Program-made: the position numbers and the translations under genes | In this document: positions 36,402 through 50,239 of the stretch, piece after piece | How the letters are laid out: every line of letters begins with the position of its first letter | How positions within the stretch are numbered: position 1 is the stretch's first letter | Assembly (NCBI GenBank): GCA_936440205.1 | Contig: OW387139.1 | Coordinates: 35,862,378-35,926,377, forward strand | DNA: 64,000 nucleotides | DNA from: Lepidonotus clava | Lineage: Eukaryota > Annelida > Polychaeta > Phyllodocida > Polynoidae | Reading direction: 5' to 3' | The notes under the pieces: generated by a model | What the model was told of the DNA's origin: nothing | The model's database searches: none | Seen by the model: only the letters and a program-made list of their open reading frames with translations

Positions 36402-39400
36402 ATGTTACATGAATTATTGTTGGCCTTAAGCGGGCACACGGGCAGCATCTTCGTCCTTACTTCCGAAGGGAAAGTGCAGGTACGTCTAGACTAGCTATCT
36501 TTACTTTACTAGTCTTTAGACTTAGTTTTGGCAGAGCCCAGTCAGGAGCCTGCTTTAGTTTGAGTCAATGAGTGTGTAGTCCGAGAGGCCCAGACCCAAC
36601 GTTCACTCTAGGGTCTGAGAGAACTTATCAGAAAATTGCATAGGCCAATTTTCAAGTCACTCGAAATTGCACTTTAAGTCCATGTCTTACTCCAAAATTG
36701 TGAAAGTATCCCTCCATGAATGTATTCTCCTTTTCTGTGAAGTTAGAAACAGTATTTCAGACATATTAGATGAGATTGGGCACTTTTGTTCAGCCCTTGC
36801 CAGTTGCTTTTCAAACTTGGCTTAGCTGGTATCTGGCTTGTGCCTATGCTTAGGATGGCTACCAGTGAACTGTAATGGTGGGCAGGCTCAGGTTTGTCAG
36901 GACCAAGAGGCTAAGCAAGCCGGTCTTGAATCCTTGATATTTAGAGGAGAATATTCATCAAAACATATCAGATTTAGAAGTTAGTATACCAAAGAAGGTA
37001 TGTAAAAAAGATTAAGACCTGACATGATGTATTTGCTGAGAAAATTCTACTCAACCAAAATGGTCGAGTAGAATGTATAGGCTTGTACATATAATCACTC
37101 TAACTGTCAGGTGACAGTTAGAGCCGTTCTCGAACTATGAGTGTGGAGTGATTGGAAGTGTTGGCCTAGCCTAGACTTAGTTCAGATTCACTTCAGTCAG
37201 TCAGGTTAGCGTTGACATTTACAGGATAATGTAGTGAAAAGTGTCACCCTACTAGTACTAGACTGACAACTGGGTCTGGGCCCATATCTTTGTAACTAAT
37301 TTGGCTGATCAGGGAAAATTTGATCAGGGTCCTATGACCAGTGATTTTGCCTTACCAAAATTTATTGTGTTATTGCAAAAAAGTGTCAAAGAGGAATTAT
37401 TAATTGTAAAATTCATTCATGATAGACTGTAAGACAGAATTTGTGATGATGGGACCCTAATCAATTTTTCCCTGATCAGCCAAATTAGTTACGAAGATAT
37501 GGCCCCTGAAAGGTGCTTGCGTCAGGTTGACTGATCTCAAATACAACTTTAACAAAGTCAGCAGGCAATGAAAGATTGATCCAATAGGATGGGTGGGTCA
37601 GGGCTTCCAGGGGATCCTGGTCCAAAAAAGTATTATTCCCCCCTCCCCGCAAAAATAAAACAAAAAAAAACGAAAAGAAAGAAAACCCCACAAAACACAA
37701 AACAAGTTTTTTAAACTCAGAAACAGGCAAGAAACAGCTCATTTTGTGTTCTTTTTATTGTGACATAAGGATAGTTAAAAGTTCTGGTTAGATATTCAAA
37801 TGTTATCTTATAAGAGTTGTACATTTACATTAACAGGACACATATTGTCATTACACTTTGAATGTGCCTTCAGAGTAGCATTTTGGTAAATTTATGAGAA
37901 CATAGGAAAAGACGAACTAACAGGAGGTGACAGAAAATGTTCAGGTTTTTGAGTTGTTTCTTGTGAATAGCTGAAAATTAATAAATTAGGCCTACTAGGC
38001 TAGGGAATATTCTACATGATAACTATCCTTATTTGTAAAGTAAGATCGTATGTTTAGGCAAAAAAAACATAGTTGTGTTTGTCAGGTAACATATATGTGA
38101 CATTGTCGAAAAAAATAGGGTAGGTAGGTCGATTTCTTTCTCTTTTTTTTTGCTTTCTCTTATTTCTACTCACACACAAGGCCCCGGGGAGCGTTCAAAC
38201 TATAAAAAAATCCAAACTTCCTCTGAATCAACCTCTAGCATATGAAATAGTCTACATGTCCTGAGCATCTCCTTGCTGTTCTCTGTTCTTTTTATTCATT
38301 CTGTTGAATTTGATGACTTTGTTAAAAAAAAAAAACTGAAAAAAGTTAGGGTAGGGCCAAAAATGTATGGTAGATCGGGTTACCTGAGCACAACAATTCT
38401 TTTTTGGGGGGCCTTATGGTTATGGAATAGAAAAAAAGCTCAAGTTATACACCTTTTTTGTAGCTTCTCAACATGATGAATCCCTTCCTGACAGATCAAT
38501 TGTCATGCAACAGGTGTTTGGTGATGTAACCTGAATAAACTTTAGATTGGTTTCTGGGTGCAAATGCCTGCTAGAATAAAAATCATGGCATCATGAATAC
38601 AGGTAACCTTTTCTTGATATTTGAATGGTTAGTAACTTATAGACCTGTAGGGAGATGTACCATGGGGGCGGCCATTGTCCCCCAGTTCAGGCCTGTCGGG
38701 GGACAAGCTAGACCCCTCCACCAGTGATAGACTACCAAAAACCCACTACATTCAGTTCACTACTGCAAGACCACAATATCTGAACAGAGAACTTTATAAT
38801 TTTATTTCAATAGGTACAGTAATAAACCCCACACCCCTTTTTGAATATTTTGATAATATTAAATAATAAGGAGGTTATAGATAAGTAAAATTTATCCTTG
38901 CCCCTTTCCTCTGAGGGCCCCCTAAGTAGGTTGTCTGCAGATTGTTTAGTCTGTAATCAGGTGAGACTGTTGTTTTAGGGGTTAAGCCATTAAGTAAGAC
39001 AATGCCTGAATGGGTTGGCTACCACAACAGAGAGGTGGGAACCCTAGCCTGCCATCCTTATCATCCTCTTGTCTACACAGGCCTTATCTGTTAAGAGGTG
39101 TGAGGTCACTGGGGCCAGAATGGGGGATTTGAAAAGTTGTACCAGCCCACAACTCCCGACCTCCCTATTGGGAGGCGGGCCTTAGGCCACCGACCTTCTC
39201 TAGACTCTTTCTACACCAGGTTGTCTCAATGCATTTCAATGGAGCTCAAAACAGTTGTTACAATTTTGTGACCAATTTTTCGTTCCACTTTTCTCAGTAA
39301 TGCCAGCATGATAATCTTCAAACTATATGTATTTCTGTAGTTCTGTTTCCAGTATATGGTGGTTTGGTTCTAAACTTCTGAAATATTTGATTCTTTCCTT

Positions 39401-42400
39401 GTAATTTGGGAGACAATCCATAAGTTTTTTGTCACAAAATTGAAATAGGAATTTCCTATAGTAAAGAAAGTAGGTCATCACTCTCCAGACACAGCAAATC
39501 TTTTCCCCATAGGGATACATGGAGATTGACAAAGAATGTTTCACGGTCAAATTCCTCACACTCTCCAGGCACAGGTTTAGTGTTGAAATGATAACTTGTT
39601 ATAATTATTGCGCAATCATTGAAAGTCACTGTCTTGCCTTGATTTCTCTTCAAATTCGCAATTTCCTGTAATTTTGGCCCACCGCCCGCCTCCTTCAGTA
39701 CGACAGTACCCGAAAATCTAGTATAGACCCGGAACACTACCGATCAGCATGATGAAATATACTCTTTGTTCCAGGTCGTAGCGGATTTGCCCTTCATCCA
39801 TCCAACAGAGGCCACTTTGTTGAATAGGATATGTCAATTGGCAACTCACTTCACCAGGTTTAAGACATTTATACACAATTATGGAAATCTTCCACGGAAA
39901 GGTTTGTTTCTGCACATTGTCTCAGCAAGTATCACTAACCCAAAATAAGTTAAGAGTGACGACTTGTCATAGCATTATTTCAATTCTATTTTTTCAAACT
40001 GGCTTGTTCTGATAAACTCATCTGTATTCATAACATTATGACCTATTAATTAATGATAATTAACTATGATTTTCATCAAAAACAGAAATCCGTAAAAAAA
40101 AATATTGGATAGCCATTGGGTTTCTATGTGAAATTAATGTTGTATGGTTTGTCTGAACTGTTTATCAGATTTCAATGTTAACCATCTACAGACCCAGATG
40201 GAAGACTGCACGGCCTGTACCTGCGGGCGTTGTGTGAGGGCCTTTCGCTCGTACTCGACCCCTACCGTAAAGCCCTGCTGGACCTGGAGGAGACGCTGAT
40301 GGCCGACCCCCACCTCACTGCTGCCCACGTCCAGTCTGCCCTGGAGGAGGTATGGCCAGTCATAAATCCTGTTGTTTGTACCAATTCTTAGAGGTTCTAT
40401 TACTCGATAATTTCAGACTGGCTAGGTTAATAGGCCACGTACCTTTCTATTTGAGCCTTCTCTTAATTTGAACTTAGAACTATTCAAACAGAAAGAGCAC
40501 GTTGTAAGTATCATGTATGTAACATTCCACAATTGTTAGATCGATCCTCTGTTCCAAACTTAACCCAAGCTACTTCTCTAACCTTTACACTATTTATTAG
40601 CATGAAGGAAGACCCAAAATCAGAGATTTTAGAGAACATTATTTAAGAAATAACCATCTAATTTCAGTATCAGCAACTATTCCCAGCTCTGTCAGCGTTG
40701 ATAGACCAAATAGAAAACAGGAAAGTAAGTACTTCTTTGTCTCCAACCCGACATTGTAAATCAATATCAAACAAACAAATCTGTGCGCGTAGATTTTCTC
40801 TTTCCAGCACGTTGAATTTGTCATTTTAAGATCTACATACAGATAAGTCCAAACATCACCATCTCATCGTAATTGTTCGGAAATGACCATATAGATAATG
40901 TCTTAATTTAAACAAGACTTTTTTCAAACCCGTATCATTTGAAATAAAATAATGTTTCGTGAATTATTTTCAGATTCACGGCTGCCACATACTAGAAGTT
41001 ATACACAAAGCTTCGGAAACGGGAATCCCCATAGTGAAGAATGCGTTGTTACAGTGAGTTTTACCAACATTTAAAGATGTATTGAATTTTATTCACTTAC
41101 AAAAATCATATGTAGTCAAATATAGCGCTATTAAATTGAAACCTTGTCCGATTAGAATATCTTTAGTTCGCATTATGCTATCGATTTATGACTATTCCCA
41201 AAGTTTATTTAGTGAACCATGGATGGAATCTAGAAACAGGCAGTAGCTTTATCTACTATCACCCAGGTGTATCGGTACTTATCTTAATATTTTGCAAACT
41301 TGAGAGTCTATGTACAAAAGTTCAAATCTCTTTTAGAAAAATCTTTATTTCTACTGAAGAATAACAACTTGCTCACAATAGACAAGATCATAGAACTAAA
41401 TCACAATGTGCGAGATCTTGAAACCCATGATTGTTTGAGACCTATTCAGTATAATATTTCCGTCACACTTTCAAATTGTTTAGTCACTTTAAGTTGGTAT
41501 TTTCCTTACAGAATGTTGCAGGTGTGCCACCGAGTTCTCTACAAACAACTCGCGGTGTGGATGCTGCACGGTCTCCTTGCTGACCAATACGCAGAATTCT
41601 TCATACACAAGGTTCAGAAGGTTGCTCCAACGGACACATCTAATGCAGAAGATGAGGATCTGGGACTTGGAGGGATAACGAGCGGCCAAATTCAACAACT
41701 TATTGTAAGAAACCTCAAATATCGTATCAGATAGAGATTTACTGTGTATGTTTTGATACCACACTTTGTCATTGGTAACTTTGAGCATCAGGTAGTGAGC
41801 AGTGGAAAGAAATACAACGATAATTGAAATGACGATCATTAGGATCTGGTGACCATTGAAATTTAAAGTCAACAATCTAGTGATTACGTTTTTTGTGAGC
41901 CCTTAATTATAGTTTTTAGTATTGTAGCTTATGGGAAGGGCTCACTCAATCAGTCATGTCTTTTGTAGGTATTTGGGCTTTGATCTGATTGCCCGGTTAC
42001 ACAATCTTACATACAACTAGCTACAGGCCTTTGTCCACCGGCATGCATTTGTAAGCAGGACAATTAGTGTGCATCAAGTGTAATTGAGTGGGCAGGCCTC
42101 TCCCTTTCACCCTCCCCCACCCCCACTCCTTGGGTTCGGAGTAGTAGTAGTCGGAACTTTGATAGTCATTTGCTTCTTGTTTTCGAATAGAGGAACAAGA
42201 GAAAAAATGCGGGTTGAGTAGCTGAATAACATTGACAACTGATATATATGGACAAGTCAGTCTAAATCAGATAAATATATATATTTGGTAAATAATCCTT
42301 ATTCATGTAACTCTTACTGTAAATAACATTCTGTTGACCCAACATGTTTTAATCATATTTTCCAGAAATTAACAAATGAAGTTGATAGAGGAGCGTATGA

Positions 42401-45400
42401 GCAATTTTCATTGCGAGCGGAGATGCTGCCGTCCTACATTCCAGTTCGAGTTGCAGAGAAAATTCTATTTGTGGGCGAATCAGTTCAAATGTTTCAGACA
42501 GAGCGCTACGGTGACCGATTCAAACACCGAGGTAGGTGACTGGTCTGAAGAAAATTAGATTATTATGAATCATCTTTGAAGTAGACGGCCAAAAAGTACA
42601 TAAGTAAGTGTAGACTATCCGTAATGGCTATGTTTTTACATAGACATTTTATGGAAAATTATAAGAAAAGTTACCAAGGTATGTTGATCCATATTTCCAG
42701 ATTCTATCCTTCGGAACCAAGAAGACGCCTTTGCAAAAGAACTTGAGGCACTCTCCAGTCAAGAAATATTCTCACTAAGGGCATTCGAGGAAGTCATCGA
42801 CAAAATCAGAAGTTTTGTTGCAGAGGTGAGGAACTGCCGTGTTGCACAAAATAATTTGTTTAACAGGTCTATTTAGGCACAGTTGGCAATAAAGGCATGT
42901 CACAAGATGGTACTCTAGCAAATTCTAACCACATGGTTCTCAATAAGTTTCTTCTCTGGTGCATTAATGATATTTTTATTTGGTCACATTTCAAGAGAAT
43001 GTCTCGATATAACACGAGTTAATCCTAGCAGATAAACCTAATCTTATATATCAGAGGGACTTGAATTTTGGAGGTCCAAATTTCATAAAGGGAAGATCAT
43101 AATACTTTTGTGAGTGTGTGCTAGATTTTGTAAAAACGTTTTTAAATCTAAAACCATTTTTTTTGCTATTTGAGAGACACAGAATATCACATTACACCTA
43201 TAGTTTGGTTTTATATCAAACTCATTAATCTGTCGATATGTAGTAAAAAAAAAAGATGAGAATTATAAATATCTTCCATAAAGCATGTCTGCCATGACTA
43301 TCGAATGACTGCTCTAAAAAATCAAAGCTACTGATACACTATTTGCACTTTTTCTCAGCAATTGTGGAAGTTGGTTGTGGGTGAGGCGGACCTGGTGAGC
43401 CACCTGTACACCATGAAGGACGTCTTCCTGCTGGGACGTGGCGAGCTCTTCTTAGCCTTCATAGAGCAGGCCCAGGGACTGCTAAGGGCGCCACCTGTAG
43501 GAACCACCCAACACTGTAAATAGATGTTAGCCCTATGGATTGATAATTGAAATATTTTCTATATTACTGCTGAGTTTTTTTTTAGGACCACTAACTTCTG
43601 TTGATGAAATTTGAGATATGTTTGAGCAATTTGTCTCAGATTGTATGTCTTTTTGTAGAGTAAATAGTGTTATCGTTAGTTTTTCCATCGTGAAATTCGT
43701 CAGTGTATTGGACCCAAGGTGGATGTTTTCAATTCCAGACGTCAACTTGGCCCTCCAGCATGCAGCTCGAAATGTGTTATTAGACGAGGATCATCTTCTA
43801 AATAAAGTGACTCTGATTGTTGAATCTAGTTCCTTACATCAAGGAGATGCCAGTGAGTATATTACATAATTGTTACTAGTACATAATACTAAACCCCTCT
43901 AGATAATATTTGTTGTTTCCTCCTGTGTTTGATCGGGAACACTATTATTTGGCTGGATTTTCCCAAGGTCACATCTGGAAATATGTACTAAGATATTCAT
44001 ACATAGCTATCCCAGGGGGAAACTACCTGGAACGGTGTTATTTTTCTCTTCTTAAATAATCATAGGTGACATGCCTGAAGCAATTTACAGAGTACTTATG
44101 CGGGAACCCATTTTAACCTTCAGTATGTTGGAACCCTCTATTTATCAGAAAATCTAACTGGTGATGAAGCCACACCGAGCAGTGAGAGTGGCTGGAGTGC
44201 CCTCAAGATTTCCTACAACGTGGAGTGGCCACTGCACATCCTTTTCACACAATCTGTCCTAGACCGGTAAGTATACACGATTATACGTAAGGTGCACAAG
44301 TCTTTTGATAATTTATAAGATCAAATCGCAAAATGAAAGTTTTCACAAGGGGATAAACGTCCACCCAGTCTATCGGATTTTCAAATTTTGTTATGCCAAC
44401 ATTCCTTCTAGTATGTACACATCAAGGAGGGGGGGGGGGGAGTTGGAAACTACGGAAATAATGAGTACGACCCTGGATGTATATCCAGTGCATACGTTTG
44501 ACCATTGGAGTATTAGATTCAGGGAAAAAATGCGTGCTACGTACTTAGTTGAAGGCCTATTTTCAATCTACCTTTGTTAACGTCAGCGTTTTTCGTTGCA
44601 AGGTACAACACCCTGTTCAAGTTCCTGCTGTTCGTGAAGCGGGTTCAGGTGGAGCTCCAGGATTGTTGGGCCCGGCAGATGCAGCAGCGCCACATGAAGA
44701 CCAGCCGGGGGGACAGTAAGTGGTGGCTGCGCAACCACATGTCCTTCCTGGTCGACAACTTCCAGTACTACTTACAGGTATTACACCCATTTCAATGCAA
44801 GTTTTCATTATGATGACATCGTGTGGTATTGATCTATATCGTAGCGTATGGACAACTTGCTAAGAATTGGTCAATATCGGCCTAACATTTTATACTAGTG
44901 GACAAAAACTGTTATCTGAGTACTCACATATGTGGCATGCATGGACATGCATGTGTTGATGAGAACTAGGCTTATGATTCTTCATGGAAAATAAACAGAA
45001 AGCCTTCTCCTACTGTTAATGTTATCAGAAACAGGTACTGGTAAAGTTATAATATTGAGTAATAGATCACAGTAAATCATGCTGTATTGTGTAGATATCA
45101 TGACCGTCTTCTCACGAACAATGGCAAAGGAGATTTTCCTTTCTATACTTTTTCTATAATTACTGGTTTTAGATGTATTATAAGTAAACATACGTTTAAA
45201 TCACTCAAAATGTAATACGAGACCACCCATGTAAATCTATGTTTGGTAAACTCATTTTAAAGGTTGACGTGATAGAATCTCAGTTCAGCATCCTACTAGA
45301 GAAGATTGAAACTACCCACGACTTCGAGGCCATCCGCTTTGCACACGACCAGTTCTTAACAGCCCTTCTCGGCCAGGCCTTCCTCCTTATGAAACCGGTA

Positions 45401-46541
45401 CAGAAAACATTATTTTTTTCACCTAATTTTAATTAGCAATTTGTCGAATGATTTAAATTCACGTGTAGCTCTCTAATTATATTTAGCACAGTCCTCAAAT
45501 CATAACTATCCAGGACTTACCAAGGCGAGCCCATGGGCATCGATGAACGTTTTAGTAGATTTGTTTTTCTACAAAGCATGATGGAATGATTATGACAAGT
45601 TTTATATGTGAAGAACCCACTTTGTATGCAAACGTTAGTATAAGATATGATTACCTTACTTATTCAGATTGCCCACTGTATCAACGAGATCCTGGAGCTG
45701 TGCCACACGTTCTGTGTGCTGCTCAACCAGTCCGAGGAGCAGCTCACGGACCGCGAGGCGTCGCAGCTCGAGTCAATCACAAAGGTAGGTCGCGTAGACT
45801 GTATTTTAAGGTTTACATCACTTGATGTTATTTGACACTATTTTAGATCATTATATAGAAGAATTGGAAGATCACCAAAATATTTCATATTTGCATTATT
45901 GGAACAGTATGCAGTTCTTAGCGTTTGACCTAATAAGAAAATTGTACTGATTTTTTGTAAGAGACTTTTGGCATTGTTTGTATCATAATATCCACTGTCA
46001 ATATATATGTGATTGTGTTGAATGTTCGGTATGTTTGAATTACAGAAATTCCAGCGGCAGTCGGCCCTACTCTTTAAGATCTTATCAAGTGTGAGGAACC
46101 ATCAGGCGGGGCCGCACCTCGCTCAGTTCCTGCTGCGGATAGACTTCAACAAGTACTTCACCAACGCCGGTGGACAGCTTGGCAGGTAAAAAAATCCTTT
46201 TGATTTTCTAGATTTGTTTCATTTTAAATTCATGGGTAGCTACAGCTGTTTGATTGAACATAAAATCCATGCATATAAAGCGAGGTTTATTTCATAGATA
46301 AAAAACGTCGCTTTGTAACATTTCATTTCAAGGATTTATATATCTATATTATTGAAAACTCAAGATAAGTACTAGTATTTAATCAGAATTCTCGACCAAT
46401 TTTTTTTTCTGTTTTATTTAGAGACTGTCTGTTCTCCATATTTAATATTATGATATGAACCTCTAGAATAAGGATGTATTTATCGTTTTTCCATAATACA
46501 GGTGTTCGCAGGAGCCCAACCAAGACCGTGATAATGACTGA
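36402..46541 (+). CDS. Gamma-tubulin complex component 4, complete 16-exon gene
   Basis: Subunit of the gamma-tubulin ring complex that nucleates microtubules at centrosomes and spindle poles; its C-terminal half binds gamma-tubulin. Exons: 36402-36479, 39775-39901, 40192-40349, 40668-40724, 40974-41053, 41512-41704, 42366-42531, 42701-42825, 43359-43515, 43739-43852, 44149-44266, 44603-44777, 45263-45397, 45668-45784, 46046-46185, 46502-46541. Phases agree and give 659 aa against about 667 in human. The start MLHELLLALSGHTGSIF, the block LPSYIPVRVAEKILFVGESVQMF (residues about 248-270), LLGRGELFLAFI, WPLHILFTQSVLDRYN, and the end LLFKILSSVRNHQ...GGQLG all match the animal protein closely. 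Both GRIP domains are present. The last join is uncertain: reading straight through exon 15 meets TAA at 46187-46189 (647 aa), whereas splicing to 46502 adds 13 codons. Introns are short except intron 1 (3.3 kb). Confidence 0.96.
37278..37505. mobile_element. MITE with about 53-bp terminal inverted repeats
   Basis: The 50-odd bases from 37278 (GGGCCCATATCTTTGTAACT onwards) pair with the reverse complement of 37452-37505 with few mismatches; both arms contain GGCTGATCAGGGAAAA. Interior AT-rich, no ORF. In TUBGCP4 intron 1. Confidence 0.75.
38055..38414. mobile_element. MITE, copy 2 of a two-copy family
   Basis: Starts TAGGCAAAAAAAACATAG and ends in TTGGGGGGCCTTA; inner motifs GGGTAGGTAGGTCGATTT and GGTAGATCGGGTTACCTG match the copy at 35435-35741. 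In TUBGCP4 intron 1, 2.6 kb from its relative. Confidence 0.65.
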
Positions 46542-46990
46542 TCTCTTATATCGGTGTTCCCAAGGTAGCGATACTGCTTGTATCCCATGTGTTGTCGTAT
46601 TGGTGGAAGCTTCAACTTGCTAAACATTTCTAGGGATTTAACCAGTCTATTCTTTGCCACCACGCCAATCGTTTCGAGTCAGCAAACGCCCTTCAAGAGT
46701 TGTCTTGTGCTTTTTGTGCTTGTCGTGAAGACGCATTGAACTTCTATTTGGATACTATAGCAAACTACTTCAAAAATTTTCAGCACCATCTATCAATCAA
46801 TTCATTACCACCGCGTCCCTTTCATTTTGCCCTTGCTCGGTCCCCCGATATCATTCCAGGTACTCGTGGAAACTCCACCCATTTTCATATTGCTGTATTA
46901 ATCATCATTCATCGTTGACTCATGTATGGTGTTTTGGTGATACTCTTAAGAATACTCTTCTCAAATTCTGACACATTAATATACGTGTTA

Positions 46991-47137
46991 TATAGACGTT
47001 GTGCAGATGACGTCACAACTGGCCATGATGCACTGGGCATCATAATTTATATATATTAATTCTATAGCTACGTGAACTTGATCACCAACGTGTTGTTCAC
47101 CAAAAAGTGATTACGTCACGTCTGCACAAGGTCTATA
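46991..47137. mobile_element. Small inverted-repeat element
   Basis: TATAGACGTTGTGCAGATGACGTCAC at the left pairs imperfectly with the segment ending GTCTGCACAAGGTCTATA at the right (about 22 of 26 paired). 147 bp, no ORF; MITE-like. Confidence 0.5.
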
Positions 47138-47933
47138 CAGGGACTACTGTTTCACCGTGAATATCTGTATCTTGAATACTTCTATAGTAGTGCATCTTAA
47201 TACTAAACATCATTAACAAGTTGGCCGATTGAGGGGATTGAAGAGATGGATCATTTGATTAAATGAGAATTTCGCCCGATTGGAATTAACGTAGGATGCT
47301 AAGCAGAGATATAAATGAATGAAATATTTTGATGGTAGGTCCGAAATAATGACACTATAGTGACAATTTAACCAATAATTTAATCTTTGAATCTGTGACA
47401 GTGACAGCACCACAGAACTTATTGACAGTGTGACGCCTATGTTTTAACATTGAATGGGAATGACTGAGACACTGACAGTGACTTAGACCAAGACATATTT
47501 GAACTCAGATATAATATTTTGATGGTAGGTCTGAAAAAAATGACACTATAGTGACAATTTCTCAAATCTTTTAATCTTTGGATCATAAATAATTGCTTTC
47601 GGAGCCTCCATAATACATTGACAGTGTTGCAGGGGGCTTAGGCCTAGCCTATCTGAGCCTGAGTCCAGTCATTTTTTCATAACGTCTGTAAAATATTCTT
47701 GGAAATGTAGCCAGGGCGAAAATAATCATACCATTTGATATTTAGGACCCTCACATGTATGAGAACATAGATATATACATGAATTTCATTTTGATAGGCC
47801 TAATAAGGTCTAAATAATTATTTGTCAGATTGCCAGTGACCGTCCGACCGAGTTTAAATTAGGCCTATTTTTCAACGGTATAACTTCAAATGCTGGAAAA
47901 AATATATGAACCCACCTTTAAGGCCTGGAGTCC

Positions 47934-48500
47934 TCAATGCGTATATCCTCCACAATTGATGCGTTTAATGTCATCCTGGTTTCCTGAGTTCAAAGTATCG
48001 ATGCAGGCGTGATGGGGAGAGAACCCGGCGAAGGGTTGACGCCATGTTGACGGTCTGACAGTGACACTGCCTCCTCGGGTCCGATCGATCCAATGTAGTC
48101 TTTGCATTCGATATGAACGCATGTTTTAGACCCCTTCATGCGTTAGTATGCGTCCACAGGTCCACATAGATTCCATTAATATATATTGAAAGCATCAGAT
48201 AGCGCTGTAATCCAGGCTGGAGAGAGGAGCCTTCCCCGGGAACGTCCAACTGCCAGCACACTCTCAGGCGGTCTGACACTGTCAAGCCTCCTCGTGTCCG
48301 ATTGATTCAATGTTTCCCCTTCGATACGAACGCATGGATCACGCATTAGTTTTCAATGCGTTGTATGCGTTTAAGGGTGTCCAGTGATTCAAAATATATA
48401 TATTGAAAGCATCAGATACCGCTGTAATCCAGACATCCCGGCGGCGAAAGAGGAGCCCCCCGGCGAAACGTCCGACCGGGGCACTAGCACCCGGCCGAGT
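47934..48500. repeat. Imperfect tandem duplication, about 220 bp
   Basis: ATATATTGAAAGCATCAGATA occurs at about 48180 and 48399, and CTCCTCG-GTCCGAT at about 48070 and 48291; intervening sequence (CTGTAATCCAG, GAACGCATG) also repeats. Two diverged copies. Confidence 0.6.
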
Positions 48501-50063
48501 CACAGTGTGAAGCGGTGGGGCGGAGTCGAAGGATTACAAAGAAAAATGGCGCGATGTATTTACGCGTTTAGACGCGTTATTTCGCAAAATATATCCTCCT
48601 GGACTTTGACTTGATCATCTATGTATCCAAATCTACCCCTCTATATATATTTGAGCAGAAAGAATGATCGATTTCATACTCAAATAGGTGTGCAAATTTG
48701 TTGAATATTCAGACTTTGACCCAGATCCCTTCCTGCCCGATCGAAAGCGAGGCTGGTGGGCGTAACTTGACCCGGTTAACACGGCGTCGGGTGACGACCG
48801 GATTTCTGGTATTATTTGGTCAGATATCGATGTAAATGATCAATTGATGGTCTTATGGTACTTCAAACATCATGTACGATCCATATCAGATAGGAAATCG
48901 ATCAATTCTATCGGATTATATATGTTTTCTGATATGAGTACGGCCATCAGCTGTCACGTGACGAGCGGGTCAGCAGGTTTTCGGCGGTTTTGCGAGGTTA
49001 TGCAGTCGCATTTTGCCAATGGCGGGTCTGACTACGACCGCTTTACCGGATGTATCGGTAAATAAGACATGGGTAGCTGGTTCCCGCAATGGTAGAAGTA
49101 TAGAGGAAATCATATGTAAGCTAAGCAGGGACCAGTATTATGGTAATTTTCTGAATGTTACCGGCGAGTCTGCAAAATGTCAGTCATTCTAGTTTATTGC
49201 TTGTCGTCGTACGGTCAAGTCCGATTGCTGTCCTTTAGAGAATTCCGCCTGATACGCTTTGATTTGCTTTCATACCGCTTTGATCCCTTTGGTTTCCAAT
49301 GGCGAAAAATAAGCAAAAAGAAGCAGGGACTTTGGCAAGAGACGTATGGTATATTCAGTCAACTTTGTCCGTATATACTTGAATGTAACTACTCAATATC
49401 CTCTTGCCCCTGCATGTATGCATTACACTTTCGAGAGGGAAGAACAGTATTTGGATTTCCATAAATTACGTATTTTGTTCCTATTGATAATTGCTATAAC
49501 GCAAAGATATGCCAAACTGAATCCGTGAATTTCTTTTTATCCTGACAGTATTCAGACGGTGCCCTCTGGTGTGGCTCATCCGAACCCCTCGTCACGACGA
49601 AATTGAAGACTGTATGCCAATGATTGCAACCATCTTATTACTGTGTATCTGCTCCGCCTAGGATGTAATTGTTAAGAATATAAGCTAATGACCAATATGT
49701 TTAGCATGCATATTGCGCATTTCATACAACTATTCGCAAAAACAACTATTCACAATCCTTGTCGTAAATAGAATGATAAGTATAGATATTTCTGTGTAGT
49801 GTTTAAACGTGTATTAACTGAATAAATGTTTAATGTATTAAAATGATATATTTTTTGTTTGCATCACTTCATCACGTATTCAAAATGTAGCCTACAATAA
49901 AACGTCCATTCCACTCATGACTTGGTAACTTACAGAAAATACTTATTTGTAGACTGATATCGTTTCATATGGCGGCAATATCATTTGAATGTACCGGTAG
50001 TTTCTTTAAGACAGAATACATACACGTCAAGAAGAAAACCACAAATATAATTACATCCTATTT

Positions 50064-50069
50064 TTTATT
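50064..50069 (-). terminator. Candidate polyadenylation signal of PRCC
   Basis: AATAAA on the minus strand, about 171 bases past the PRCC stop codon. Confidence 0.45.
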
Positions 50070-50239
50070 GTCTCCCAAGTATATTTATGTACAAAGCGTC
50101 CACTATACAATTCAAAGTTTATCAACAAAAATGGCAGTTATTTGCAGATCAACTAAGCAAAATAATTTTACAAGTTTTGCTGCCCATCAGTATCCACAGT
50201 CCGTGTGTTATCTGACGAATCCACGACCTACTTAGTAAA

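Larger units (their letters stand above)
46542..50239. other. Convergent intergenic region between TUBGCP4 and PRCC
   Basis: The two genes face each other tail-to-tail. No coding exon is recognised in 3.7 kb. It holds an inverted-repeat element (46991-47137), a duplicated ATATTTTGATGGTAGGTC segment (about 47324-47400 and 47511-47590), an imperfect 220-bp tandem duplication (about 47934-48500), and a GC-richer stretch near 48710-49070. Confidence 0.6.
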
